DNA of 64,000 nt, taken from positions 10,690,953 through 10,754,952 of the forward strand of contig NC_088324.1 of assembly GCF_910592395.1 (NCBI RefSeq). The letters are read 5' to 3'. A model generated the notes under the pieces. It made no database searches and was not told where the DNA came from. It saw only the letters and a list, made by a program, of their open reading frames with translations. Below are positions 15,300 through 50,400 of this stretch, piece after piece. Both the position numbers and the translations under genes were made by a program. How positions within the stretch are numbered: the first letter of the stretch is position 1; the number at the start of each line of letters is the position of its first letter. This stretch comes from Lineus longissimus (taxonomy: Eukaryota > Nemertea > Pilidiophora > Heteronemertea > Lineidae).

Positions 15300-17593
15300 T
15301 GAACAGATATTCGCTCCATTTATTATACCTGTCAGATTTTGTCCAGCATTGGCGCTGGCAATCGTCTTCGATCAGCGAACCTTGCCTTAGTTGTTCGGAT
15401 GTTCGGTTCAAAGTGGTACAACACTACTGTTCTAATCCCACTGTACCAGTAGTTGAATGAACTTTCCCATCTTTGCCCCAAGACCACCATTAGGATGGCA
15501 GTCGCACCATAGATAATGCACTGTAACACCTCACCATGCAGGACAACTTTTGGTCAACAAATTCTGTCCTCGGTTTGGCCGAATTGATTGAGAATGCCCA
15601 TTTCTGGGCCAAAGTCTCCTTGAAAAGTAGGAGGGGGAGGGGGGTCATGCTGTTTTCCAGTTTGTTATAATTTGCCCTTGGTCTTGTTCAAACTTGATTG
15701 TGTCAGTAGTTCAGATTATCCGGAAGATAATGGATAAGTCTGATTTAGTGATAGGTTGACCTCCATTGCGAAGTCTATACAAAACCCAATTGAGGAAATC
15801 CTATTCAATGCTAGGCGTTTAAGGCTGACAGAGGCACCTGGGACTTGTTTTAAGTTTTTCAATCCGTCAATGTCGCTGTCAAATAAGGTAGGTCAAAACT
15901 GAAAACATACACAGGAGGTAATAGTCCACAAAGCCGTATCTCAGTGGTCATGAGAGACCTACATTATTAGAAACCAGTTTTGTGTGTCCTCTACTAAACG
16001 ACACAATAAGAGTTTTGTTTTTATAGGTTTTTTTTATCTCTGCAGCCTGACCTCATGGACATTTAGTGTAAAAAATGTCTGTCATTGTGTGATATAACAT
16101 CAGAGAGGTGATGTTCAGGCTACTATTATATCCCAATTGGTACAGTCCAGATCTCATTAGTAGTACTAGCCTATAAAGGGCCCATTAAATCCCAAACATG
16201 TGTCATTTGTAATAAGCAGCAAATCTAAGGCCCAAGGCCCAATTTCATTCTTATTTGGCTTAGGCGCTGGTAGTGCTCTCTAACGGTTAAAAGTGGAACT
16301 GCATAAACTGGGCAAAGATTTCAGTTCTTCTCTCTGCCGCGGAACAGCGTTACCGTCGCCTTAGCACTGGATGCTGGAATGACTCATGATGATAATCTGT
16401 CATAGATTGAAATAGTGACTTGTTTTAGCTGTCAAAATAGCTCGAGCACAGCCAAAAGCCATATTTGCCATTGTCGGCAAAAGTCAAAAATGTCTGTCAT
16501 TGTGTGATATAACAATCAGAGAGGTGATGTTCAGGCTACTATTGGGTCCCCCTACTATTATATCCCATTGGTACAGTCCCAATCTCATTAGTAGCCTACT
16601 AGTAGAGCAGACGATATTTGATATTCACGTTGCATTGTGGGAAGAGCATAAAATGATAATTTTGACATCCACTGTGATATTATCTATCAATTTGTGAAAA
16701 ATGGGACCAAATATTTAATAGAAACCCATTTGAGGTGTTCCCTCATCATCACAAGAACTAATTAACATATAGTAAGATAGACTATTTGGTCAAGAGCTTA
16801 TATATGTGCTGCAAATGAATCTGAGAAGCAATAAGCAGATACATAAGATACATTGTTGTCCTGTATTGCATACAGGGTGTTTCAAAAAATGGCAACTTGT
16901 GACTTGAACAGGAATGGAGTTTTTTGATAGGGGTCTACTAATTATGGAATAAAACAATACTGCCAACCTTACATTAGTAATACACTCCAAGACGAGGGAT
17001 AAGGTAATTCGGGCCTGTTGGCCTAACGATGTGATCATGACCTGAGCCTGAGGAGCGATCTATTAATAGGATTGGAGGGATTTGTTGCCTAGCCACAATT
17101 AGTTAATAGCTCAGAGTTCCTGTCTGAGGGTGTTGGAGATTGACACCTGAAAGTCTACACAAACGGTTGAATGTTTAATATGTGTATTTTCTGATGCGGA
17201 GCTCCTCTTTCAAAGGTTCACTATGTCCTTTAACTTGGGTTGAGATGTCCGCTTCAGAACTCCAGAGGAGAATTGTCTCATGATGATACCAGGCTGTCGC
17301 ACATGATATGTCCACAGTTCGGCCTGCAGATGGCGAGCTGTGGGATGTATCGCTCAGAATAATGTACACAAACGTTTTACAAACTTGGTGCACATCTCTA
17401 GCACCTTCTACACAGGAACTGTAAATACCCAGCATTATCTTGAGACACACCCTCCTTCCTTGAGAATTTGAAATCTGGTTTATCCGACATTTTACAGTGC
17501 ATGATTCCTTTGCATGTTCTCTCGGTGTTGTCACCTAATTTTCCCTGTTTCTCCTTCTGGGTTTGAATGGTCTCCACTCCTAATTGAACCACC
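15300..17593. other. SURF6-MYORG intergenic region
   Basis: No coding exon was seen. The main structure is a direct duplication of about 100 bp (listed separately). The MYORG promoter and 5' UTR must lie at the right end, where a pyrimidine-rich stretch precedes the start codon, but no clear TATA box or splice acceptor was identified. Confidence 0.5.
16070..16600 (+). repeat. direct duplication of a ~100-bp segment
   Basis: 16070-16172 and 16486-16600 share long identical runs, such as AATGTCTGTCATTGTGTGAT, CAGAGAGGTGATGTTCAGGC and TTGGTACAGTCC ... ATCTCATTAGTAG. They differ by a few substitutions and a roughly 17-bp insertion with a local CTACTATT duplication in the second copy. About 310 bp of unrelated sequence separates them. 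Confidence 0.85.
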
Positions 17594-20082
17594 ATGAAAT
17601 ACGCCCTGATGACCCTCATACTCGCTATAATCCTATGGTACGCTAAAAACTTATACATGTATTACCAACAGCAACCCACCGACCGGCCAACAATGACGTA
17701 CATCGAGACATCAGGTCTGCACATCGACCTTCATAGCCGGAGATTAACCTTGAAGAACCCGAGTGGAAAATTGCTACTGACTGGTGACATCGGGAAATTT
17801 CTTGATCAAGATGCGGCTTTTAAATGCTCAGAAGGTTCAGGGCTGATTTGTGCAAAATGGGACAATACCGCAACACTTAAAGTCCTCACCCGGGAACTGC
17901 AGGATGGTATCATTTGCTATGATATTCAATGGGACGCTTTGAACCCCAAAGTCGTACCGGTTGATAGTGTTAATATAGGTTCAGGGCATTGGTACGGTGG
18001 ACCAGAACTTTACGAACAACATTGGCCAATCAATGAGCAGAAAGTTTTAATGCAGCCGTATGTCACCAATGACTATCTCCAGGCAACAACAAGTCCATAT
18101 TATGGATCTGTCCTAGAACGCTATTGGTTGAATTCTGCAGGGGTTGGCGCAACTGTTGCTTTGGATGTTCCGCTTCATATGTCAGCAAATGCGCAGAATG
18201 ACGGGAAGTTTACTTTCAAGTCTGAATATTCTTTGCCATATGAGAACCTGAGCTCGAGATTACCACATCTGCATTATACACTATGCGTTGGGCATGATAT
18301 GAAATCTGTCCATCAATATATGCAGAAGACGTATCTTGGCTGGCCGATGGATACTCCTGATATTCGCATGCTCAAGTCACCTGTTTGGTCAACTTGGGCA
18401 AGGTATAAAATGCATGTGAATCAAGAAAAGGTTCTCCAGTATGCCCAGGAAATCATGGATCATGGTTTTCCTAACAGCCAGTTGGAAATTGATGATATGT
18501 ACACAACCAAATATGGAGAATTCGATTTCGATACAACGAAATTCCCTGATGCTAAAACCATGGTGAAGACACTTCATAGAAATGAATTTCGTGTCACAGC
18601 TTGGATTGTACCATTCGCTAATACTGATACAAATGCATTCAATGAAGGAATGAGCAGGGGCTTCTGGGTAAAGGATAAACGTGGACGTGTCCCAGCACTC
18701 ACAAAATGGTGGCAAGGCGTCGGTGGGTTAATTGATGTGACAAATCCTGATGCCGTCAACTGGTTCGTCTCGAGGCTGAAGAAGTTCCAAAAGACATACA
18801 ATCTTGATTCCTTCAAATTTGATGCTGGGGAGTCTTTCTATGTTCCTCACTGCATCACCACACATTCCCAGATGGCAAATCCCTCAGAATACACAACTAA
18901 ATATGCCGCTCTTGTGGTGCAGTTTGGCGCAAATGTGGAACTCCGCGCTGCCTATCAGTCGCAGAAATACCCAATATTCGTCAGGATGTTTGATAAGGAT
19001 TCATACTGGGGTTACAACAATGGATTAAAAACCCTCATTCCAACAGTCTTCCAGTTCGGAATCCTTGGATACCCATACATTCTCCCAGATATGATTGGTG
19101 GAAATGCCTACGGTTGGACGACAGACTCAACCGGCTCTGTTGATCCGCAGTCTTTTGCAAGCGGAGACCCTGTTCTTCCAGATCGAGAGTTATACATCCG
19201 TTGGATGCAGTTGACAACATATTTACCCAGCATGCAGTTCTCGCTTGCACCATGGCAGTATGATGAGGAGGTGGTGGAGATTGCACGGCGGATGATGAAG
19301 ATACATGAGGAGGTTGTGACGCCCATTATTCTTGAGGCAGCTAAGCAGACAAAGGAAGATGGTAAAAAAATTACCTGTCTGTGAGGACAGTCCTCTAGAT
19401 GGATTAAAAGCTGTCCCCTTTGTGAGATGTCCTGAATATTGGGGCCCTTGAGACTAATGTTCCCTTCAAGTGTCCAATATTAATATTCAGCTTTCATCTT
19501 TTTTTCTGATATAGTACAAAGTCCTATCGCTGGTAAACATCTTGCTATAGATGCTGTTCTGAATTTTGAGATGTCCTCATTTGAAGAGACTAATCAGTTT
19601 GGTGCTGAATCTTTTGTTTCTGGTGAAACGGTATTTTGTCATGGTAGAGGTGTATACTATAAAGAGAGGTTCAGTTAATGGAAAATTCCTCTGAAGACTT
19701 GGTTTTGTTGAGGACTGATCTGGTTGTTCCGGGTTGTTTCCAAAGTAGAGTAAAGGTGGTAGGAACTGACGTTACACTTTTATGCAACATTATGTATTTA
19801 TGTACCAGTACTTTTGTTCCAGGCTCGCCAATCATCCGGCCACTCTGGTGGCTAGATACCCAAGATGACAACTGTCTGAACAACGATTCCGAGTTCCTTG
19901 TCGGTGATGAAATCTTAGTCGCACCAGTCCTGGACGAGGGGGCCAAGTCTCGTGATATCTACATCCCTCGTGGCATCTGGCTTGACGAACAGACAAGGGA
20001 GACACTCCACGGTCCAACATGGCTGAGAAAATACCCCGCTCCGCTGACGACTGTTCCCACATTTCGTGCTGTGCGGAACTGA
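17594..20082 (+). CDS. MYORG: GH31 glycosidase, MYORG-like (myogenesis-regulating glycosidase)
   Basis: Exons 17594-19361 and 19823-20082 total 2028 nt (675 aa plus TGA), with a phase-1 intron. A short N-terminus followed by a hydrophobic segment at about residues 3-16 suggests a type II signal anchor, as in the ER-resident MYORG. The GH31 barrel carries the nucleophile motif KFDAGE, with Asp410. Asp467 in RMFDKDSYWG lies 57 residues downstream, the spacing I recall between nucleophile and acid/base in human MYORG. Other family marks are PVWSTWARYK, LEIDDMYTTKYGEFDFD, GYPYILPDMIGG and, in exon 2, GSPIIRPLWW and DEILVAPVLDEGAKSRDIYIPRG-type sequence of the beta-sandwich. Human MYORG is reported to be an alpha-galactosidase; substrate specificity here is inferred. 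It converges on HMCES. Confidence 0.92.
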
Positions 20083-20598
20083 GCATTTATGAACTTTATA
20101 AGTCTTCCATTTTCGTTATTCTGAACTCTTTCTCGGGAAACTTACAATGGTTGCTGAGGGTGACCCAAAAGGCAACTGCAGCCTTGAAGACGATAGCCCA
20201 GAATTATATCTGCATTCCAATTCTAACAACTGAAGTATTTTCAGGTTTAATCAATACAATCATATTTTTTCTTAAAATCTATATTTTTTGTTGATAATTA
20301 AATAATTCAAGGCTGATTATGACTAGTAGTTCATATTTTGGTTCTTGATATATTTGATTTGATTTTGTTGAGATTTTCGAGATATATATTTATGGACATA
20401 GTTTTTGTCCCATCATTTGAGTAATATATTCAATATAGTCTTGAAATGCCTGCCCAAGTTTAGGAACTATATCTGCTAGTCAATGAGTGATACACTTGTG
20501 ATACTGATCAGGCCAACAGACAGTTATTAAAGGAGAAGTACCCGTCATGATCATAACTGTGACACTGAGCTGCAAAAGACTGTTCATCAGGGAACCTC

Positions 20599-20688
20599 AA
20601 AAATGCAATTGAATGTGGATTACAGTACAAAAATGCAATTGAATGTGGATTACAGTACAAAAATGCAATTGAATGTGGATTACAGTAC
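20599..20688. repeat. 30-bp tandem repeat, three identical copies
   Basis: The unit AAAAATGCAATTGAATGTGG followed by ATTACAGTAC occurs three times in perfect tandem, with starts at 20599, 20629 and 20659. It lies in the MYORG 3' UTR. The absence of divergence implies recent expansion. Confidence 0.95.
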
Positions 20689-20814
20689 CTGATATAATTC
20701 ATAACAGGGAGAGTGCTCAAACACCTTTTGTCTTTATGATATACCAGGGAGCAAGCGATAATAAGTTGTTTAAAAGGATGGGGCAGCGTTTTTTCCTTTT
20801 ATCAAAAATCGGTC

Positions 20815-20831
20815 AATAAATAATTTTTATT
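20815..20831. terminator. overlapping poly(A) signals of convergent genes
   Basis: AATAAA at 20815-20820 on the plus strand lies about 735 nt after the MYORG stop. TTTATT at 20826-20831 is AATAAA on the minus strand, about 720 nt after the HMCES stop. The two transcripts may end within a few bases of one another or overlap tail-to-tail. Confidence 0.45.
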
Positions 20832-21040
20832 TCACATGTTTGTTTTTTACTTTTCTTTCTGAGTCTTCTGTCATTATCTGGTCACTTTGGAGACCCATCC
20901 GTTTTGACTTAGACACTTCTGTCAAGTGAACGCCCCTTGTCATATTGGAGACTGGTCATGTCTTTGGTTGAGTGAAAACTGTGCTGCGGGAAAAGACCGG
21001 TCTTTTTCCAGATATATTGCGTTTTCTGAGTCACCTTCAG

Positions 21041-21563
21041 GAGACAAGATGTGTCACCCTCGATGACACAGAGAAGACTTATGTCCCCCGTCTATGTAAG
21101 AAATTATCAACACAATAGTTCTTACAACTACAATATTTTGAAGTATAATTATATTCATTCAGATCTAAACACTACATTCTTATTTCCTTGTTCTGATATA
21201 TCTGGTCTGTCGATCATTACTCTGGACCCTGTTTTACAGCGAGATGGGAGATACCTCCATCAGGGGAGTTTGTGATCTTCCTAGCTCCTGCCTTATAGAC
21301 TTCCTTATGGCACATAAAGACAACCATTTAGATGTGTAAAATGACATCGAGTTATATTCAGTCCCAATGGAAAAGCCTGGCTCCATGGATTGTCCGTCAC
21401 AACTGAACCACAAATTCTACGATGACGATGCCGACAGGCAACATGCGACCCTCAAAAACACCCAGATGTGAACTTTGCCATTGAGCTCAGCCCTGTCCCT
21501 CACATCTACATTGAGGAGGGCATCACACCTTCATGCTACACCTATCTCTCAGTCCGTCTTTAA
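21041..21563 (+). pseudogene. unidentified exon-like segments, possible gene remnant
   Basis: Three plus-strand pieces look coding but were not recognised. Segment A (21041-21095, acceptor CTTCAG, donor GTAAGA) reads ETRCVTLDDTEKTYVPRL and ends in phase 1. Segment B (21240-21298, acceptor GTTTTACAG) continues in the matching phase as SRWEIPPSGEFVIFLAPAL and stops. Segment C (about 21439-21563) reads DVNFAIELSPVPHIYIEEGI and onward to TAA, ending inside the antisense HMCES last exon. An unrelated frame between B and C contains a further open stretch. The set could be a decayed gene or an alternative tail. The real frame could instead be fortuitous. Confidence 0.25.
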
Positions 21564-24500
21564 TCGTTTTGGCTCAGGCTCCTCCACACTCTCATCTTCG
21601 TCATCTTTCTTCTTTTCCGTTCCTTTCTTCAACCACATTGTCAATCCAGTCGGGCTTGGCTTCTTACTACAAAAGAACAGAACAAAGTTTGTAAAAGGTC
21701 AACTGATTTCACTCTTTAGTTTTGGATGCTTTAGAATAGAAATTGATACCTCATTGTTGGTATTGGTAGTCTAAACTAAAGATGCTCAGGCAGAGTCATC
21801 ATTTAACACAAAATCTTGGCTGCCGCCTCAGTTTTGGCCTACATTTTAGCTCCACACTTGCGGTGTTTGGTGAGGCAACCAAAACCATTAGTTCCCTTGC
21901 AAATTGTAAAAGTTAAATCCAACTCACTTAGGATCAACTTTCTCAATGAGGTCAGGAGCATTATTCCTTGAATTGTTGACTTTTGAGGAGACTGGGTGGC
22001 TGGTGATGGAAGTTGTTGGTCGTATCACATCAACTGCCTCCTTGAGTGGTACATCCCCAAAGTCTAACCATTGTCTTACTTCTTCATCTGTGTTTAGAAT
22101 GGCCTAAGGAAAATGAGGATGCTATTGTCAACCAGCAGATGAGTTTGTTTTTACAACGTCATTGGACCGGTATTTTGGACCACGCCAAGATGCTCTGGAC
22201 CATAATACTGATCCCACGTAGTGTAATGATTGATACTAATAAGGACTGAGTGATGCTGACATTATATCTTGCCAACTGCAGACTGTGACACAAATCGCTG
22301 TGTAAGTTCTATGGAAATAGTATGTTGAATGAACTTATCTTAAGGAATAAACAGAAGATTAACAGGCCACACAGAAGTGATAATCTGAAGACAATACATT
22401 CAAATATGCACAAGTTTTCTCGGACAAAATACTAAACGTTATACTTACTGGCATTCTGTGATGTATATATGACATGGCATCAGAAGCGTCTACTGTGATG
22501 ACAGAGTAGGTATAGAAAGGTTCACCCTCCTAAAGAAATCAGAAGTTATGATTTAACTCTGGTGAGATCTGTAGCAAACTACGGGGCACAGAACCTGTCC
22601 CAAAAGCTGAAAGTTGTAAATATCTATTGTCATGACCATTTGTTGGAAAGCTTTTGGCTTGTACCTGTACAATGCATGATTTTATTCAAAAGTAATACAG
22701 CATTTTAAAACACACCTGAGACATGAAAGAATGCACTAAGAAATGAGACAGACTTACAGTGTCTTTTGGATGACAAATATCAAATACACCTGCCATAGTA
22801 AGAACCTTTTGTCTGGGCCACTCTGAAAATAAAATGTGAATTGAGATATTAACGGTTTTCTGGGAGCATTACTTTGTATGAGTACTGTTCAACCTATCCA
22901 ACATCACACACCGAATGTTTTGATTAGGTTCTTCGGGCAATTCCCAAAACAGAAGAACAGAACTAAATAGTTGAACAAATGAAAACAGAAAGTATACCTT
23001 CATCCTCTGTCTCTTTTGATCCTTCCGCTTTGTTTGTTTTTGTCACACTTTCCACATCCCCACTTTCTGGTGATGGCATCTTTTCACCCTCTTCGACCTT
23101 TTTCTCCGAAGGGAAGTAGATGAAGTATGGTTGTTGTTTCTTGTCTTTCCCAGTGTGCCATTCGTAAAATCTAAATTAATGAAGGAATGAATATGTTGAA
23201 ATGGCAGTTATTCCCTGTGCTCACCTCTGACCATGTTGGCACACAAGACTCGCACACAACCCCATCACAGACATCAAGGAACACTAACAACATACATAAC
23301 AGTGTGCCACTTCTGAAGAAAACAATCATCTGGGAAGGATGACTAACTGAAACTCATCCATGTAATCTGTTTCAACACAATTTCAGGCAAACAAGACTGT
23401 GTGGACTAACTTGCCTACCTTCGCGGAAAAACATGGCAGCGTCATCTTCTTGCTTTGATAAATGACAGTTGTCAAGTTACTTTCCTGGAAGGGGGTATTT
23501 GATTTGATTTCTCTGGTGTCTAAGATAACACACAAAAAGACACTCACCCATCCACAACAATGACACATCGTCTTCCCTTCTCCAATGGACCCTTGTAAAC
23601 TCGACTACTGAGCATATTGTCACTGCGGCAGTTGGAAGTCTTGAGGTCAAAACTTTTCAATTCTCCTTTGTGCCAAGATGGCACAAGGCCCCATCTCATT
23701 GGCTGGATTACACGCTCCGGTTCAGCATCAGTCTCAGGCTGGCAATCTGTAGCTGGGGTCTCCTTCTCTGGAGGGGAATCTTTGAAATGCTTGGAGGAAA
23801 CTATCACTGGTCTGTAAAAGAACCATAGTGACATAAGAACCAATCAACCAGTGGAGTAAAAATAGCTGTCCTTTCAGAGGGTTAAACTGAGATATCTTTG
23901 TTGGCAAAGCAACTTCTATACACTTTCACTTTCTTCGGTATCAATGCAGAGTCTTGATATAAAACATGTTTATGTCTCCTATCATATGCTCAAGTATTTA
24001 AAATGATAAAATATTAAAAGAGAGTGCTCCATGAAACCACGCTTACGTTGTGCCACCAGGAGCCACATTGTATGAAGGGCGATAACTCTGACCAGGATTG
24101 GTCCTCCATCTTGGTGACTCGCGCCTTCCTGTCCGACGGTTGGTGTATCTCGAGGCTTTGACAACATCCCCTGGACCCAACGAGCTGCAAGGAAATCATA
24201 AAACTCAATAAGTGTCTGTCATGCCAACTTAACACAGTTGGGCGATTGCATGCAAGATCACAAACTCAAGTTGACTGATCGACCTGCACAGAACCATGAT
24301 GCATGAGCCCTGGTCTCCTCCTGAGACCTGACAAGATCGGTAGCACTGCAAGGATCATAGAGAGTAGAGATGTATACGCGTAGTGTGTTGTGTCACATGC
24401 AGGAGCTAGAGTAGTCATTCCTTCAGTCAACCTTCCCTACTGCCAACCCTGTGCCATTCCATGGGGCCGAGGTGTGGTTTGGCAGACCCGAGATTGTTGC

Positions 24501-24751
24501 AACGACGTACTGACACATCATGACATGGACAGTCACAGTCAGGGTCAATGTGACAGGCTCACGGCAGATTGAGATTGACATTATGTACACATTTCTATCA
24601 TTTAGCACAGACAGAGTGTCCCGGGTATTCTGCAGTTGCTCCTTCTCATTCTCTGACAGATGGCTGGGGGGGGGGGGGGCGGTCCATATCATCATTATCA
24701 TAGGTGAGGTCTCCCGTCCGAGTAAGTGTACCTGGCAGTTCTTCCACACAT
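21549..24751 (-). CDS. HMCES: HMCES, SRAP-domain abasic-site processing protein
   Basis: Minus-strand exons in reading order: 24751-24732, 24184-24047, 23811-23548, 23170-22998, 22822-22758, 22529-22449, 22103-21928 and 21666-21549. They total 1035 nt (344 aa plus TGA), near the human length, with matching phases. The tiny first exon encodes MCGRTA plus part of the next codon; Cys2 becomes the catalytic N-terminal nucleophile that crosslinks to abasic sites in ssDNA. Other family marks are SYRPSYNVAPGG, MRWGLVPSW, TSNCRSD, DGFYEWH (Glu144) and YIHHRMP (active-site His). SSKVNNSRNNAPDLIE follows near the C-terminus. The acidic/basic tail ends with a TGLTMWLKK element resembling the PIP-box-like end of animal HMCES. 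The first-exon donor (CAG|GTACAC) is the least certain junction. The gene is divergent from PKN. Confidence 0.93.
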
Positions 24752-25341
24752 AATGAAACCCAAGGACTAGCAAAGGCTGCAATCAGAATTCGGGAAAGTT
24801 GGAGAATGGCATATTAAATGACAGGTCTGTTTACATATGAACATGTGTGTGCATTTTACAATGTTATTGTTTTGCAATTTCCCGGAAATGACGTCACGAA
24901 ATATTAATCAAAAACATTCTAACACCATAATTTTTGATTTTCTACAACAGGTAGATTCATTAATGTAATACTTGTTACTTGTGGAACTAGAAAATATAAA
25001 AATTTTGATAAAAATTTATAAATATTAGTTTGACCAATAAAATTATCGGTTGTGTTTGGACATGGGAATTCCGTACATTTATAAAGAAGGCTCATGCTGA
25101 TTGGCTGACGAGTGATTCACTCAAAATTTCTGGACAGTGCCCGTAGGCTGAACTCTGTATACAAACACACAAAAACACATTAAAGGAGATTCTGATCACA
25201 ACCAAATTTCCGTGGATAAAGGAAAAAGCAATATTCTATGTGAAGAACAAATCAGATTATTTATTCAAGTGATAGATGAGTAATCACAGCTAGACAAAGT
25301 TTGTTTTGGGTGGTGACTTCGTCCAGTCCAACACATCCAAA
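24752..25341. promoter_or_regulatory. bidirectional promoter between HMCES and PKN
   Basis: Only 590 bp separate the HMCES ATG (minus) from the PKN ATG (plus). The interval contains a perfect CRE palindrome TGACGTCA at 24889-24896, an ETS-type CCGGAA at 24882-24887 and a CCAAT motif (GATTGGCTGA, about 25099). No strong TATA box is placed for either gene. The arrangement suggests shared CREB/ATF and ETS input; transcription starts are not determined. Confidence 0.6.
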
Positions 25342-47489
<22,148 letters not shown>

Positions 47490-50400
47490 ATGCCTCCTCT
47501 AATCTTCTTACAAATTGAACTTATTTGGAACTAAGTTAAGATATGACATCTACTATGAATTCAGAGTGCAGCCACCGTGGCCGGTTTTACAGACAGTTCA
47601 TGTTGTCGTTTGTAATTTGTCGCTTTAAGAATGAAAGATCTGTTTTTGAGCGAGCTTCATTGGATTCGCGACGTCACTTTCAACGAAGTACAGAAATAAT
47701 GACTTGTGATACTTTACTTCATAGAAAACCATTTCTGACCACAATTCTGTCGCTATTTGTCACGGCCATGTATGCATTCCATATTGTTCTTTCCGTGTCT
47801 CATAGATGGCGCTGTATAAGGGATAGTGCAGAATTTGGTCAATTCCCGGTTATATTTGGTGGATTAGTTACTTGTTTTTGTCTGTAGTTTGTCTCGAATT
47901 TGTCCTGACAGAGCACAACAGTAAGGACTAGAAAAGTTAGAATCTGCTGCATACTAAAGAACACTACACTGACAATTACAAGAAAGCAGATGAATGCTAA
48001 TCAGCTGTATGCCTATACGTCAGTTGCACATTTGTCAGAAATCTGTGTTTTTAAATTGCGAGGAGGCGCTACCAGTTGTGTTATGACCTTGTGTTATCTT
48101 CAGTGTTATAGGCCTAAAAATATGTTTATTACTCCCAACTTGTTAACCCCCATGTCCCCCATCTCGTTTTTGAGAGGTGGTGCATATAGCTTCTTGGCTC
48201 TCATCCCACTACTCTTGGGAAACTGCTGGAAAAAGTATTACTTTGAACAAGTTCACCATTTTACTGTTGAGTTTCTTCACCCATTGTGTTAAAATTCCTG
48301 GAATTGTCAACAGCAAAACTGCTAATGTAACATATACCCTACCCAAAAAACAAACATTTTCCCTTCATTTTACTTAAGGCTATCAAAGCAGGTCCATTTT
48401 CCTTGCTCCGTCCTGTTTTTGCACTGTGGGCAGTTTCATTTGGTGGATTTTTAAAGCTTTTACATATGGGCATGTGTTTTTATTAGATGTAGATATTTTT
48501 ATATCAGTCTGTGTCACAACACATGCTTCGTTGATCATTCTACGGCTGGAGATGATATTAGATATAGATTGAGAATATAAATTGATATGAGGGTTGTCCA
48601 GATTGCATATGAACAAAAATAGTAAAGGGTGACCCATAATGATAGTTCCTGAAAATAGAAGATTTCTGTACAGTCTTGAAGATCAACACCAGAATTGGTA
48701 TAGGGAAGTAAAATCAAAGTGTATTGCAATGTCAGTATCTCATGATATGAATTTTGTATGGTAGCTTGTATGAGAAATGGCCACTTAGCAATGGCACTTT
48801 TCAGATAGTTTTGAAGTAGCAGTGTTGGTTCTTGAAACCGCCCAACTTGGAGAACCGCAGTATGCAAATGCTATCATTGACTCAAATTTCCGCATTTCAG
48901 TGAACTGGGTGTTAGAATTTGGTGTTGTAAACACTATTAGAATACACTGATGAGCCTATCACCAGCATTAATACCAAGTGTATAGATATAAGATTTATGT
49001 TAACAATTGATATTCCAATGAACTTCTGTATTTCTGTTATGGTGAGAGGATTACCGCTGTCGGTCGAGGTTCACGTTACAGTTTTCTTCGATTTGAAGAA
49101 ATATAGATATAACATTATGTAAATATGACAGGGTTGATGTGTTTGATTACTAGTGGAGCGCTTGTATAAGTAAGCGCTAGAGTGTTCTTTTTGGAACTGG
49201 CTTCTCATCTCATGCCAGGTCATAGTGAGCAATCGTGGAAGCGGGTAGAGTGGCTGATGATGTGATTTTTGAGAAAAGGGGGCATGCAATCTCACATGTG
49301 TTGGCTTTGTGAGGTAAACAAATATGATTTATTGCGTCACAGTTCAGTTCTTTGACATGCAGGTCAAGGTGTGAAATCCGGTGCTTTATTATCCAAGTGC
49401 TTTGCCAGTAATCAAACACACTGTATGTAAAAGAGAGGTGAGGTAAGTCACCTGCAATGCATTGCTTTAGTGGACCTCATCTTGTTTGTCCATGAGGTGC
49501 TTGGTGCGCTGTACTATGATTTTGTGTTAATCCTAGAACTCAGGGCAGGGTCTCCGCCAGCAGGGTAGAGCGTTTTCTTTACATAACCTGTAAGTAAAAG
49601 GTCTTGAATAAAAACCTTTTTTCCCTCTAAAAGTTAACCCTCACAGTAAATCTTGGCTTGTGAACCCTGCAGAGATATGGAATGCAACATTCATTTGTAT
49701 GGCCAGAGTCTTTACAAAGTATTTGAAAGACTCTGGTATGGCTGACCAGGTACATGTATCCTCAGTGAAATAGATACACATGGGAGATGGATGAAGGATG
49801 TGTCGTCCCACTCAAGAAATTAGCAAAGTTCTGTAATCGAATATTTGTAATTATGTGTATATAAAAATTACTATTAAATTGATTTTGGCATGCACATGTT
49901 TGAATGGTGTATCAAAGTTTGTATATATTCATTAAATTGATCAGGGAACTATTGGAATTATGGCGCATATTTGAAATATAAAACAATCTTGTACTATGAA
50001 TAGTTGTCCTAAAATTGTTGCTATGTATGCTACATTGTTTAAATTTGGAAGAGTTGCATTTTGAGTGGCCAAGTTGGGTGAGTTTTTGCTTATCGAACTT
50101 GAAGTATTCAATTACATCAATTTCTATTCTAAAACACCTCAAGCGAAACAATGAAATGAGATTTGGATTGGTTTAGATATTGTAGTATTAACCCAAGCAG
50201 TTCAAAGGACACAAAAACCACTGCAGGCAAAGCAAGGCACGACCTCTTTTACATAAAAAACAACACTCTTGTAGCAAACAAGGTGTTTTAGAATGGAAAA
50301 TCATGAACATGCATATGGATAGGAGTAGAGTTTGGGTTGGTCATATTTTCGTGAAATATGCATGCAAAAGGGCTAATATTATCAATCAGAAAAGTTATTT

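Larger units (their letters stand above)
20083..21548. other. convergent MYORG-HMCES 3' region
   Basis: This holds the 3' UTRs of two tail-to-tail genes, a three-copy 30-bp repeat, closely spaced poly(A) signals for both strands and exon-like plus-strand segments (all listed separately). Nothing else was recognised. Confidence 0.5.
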
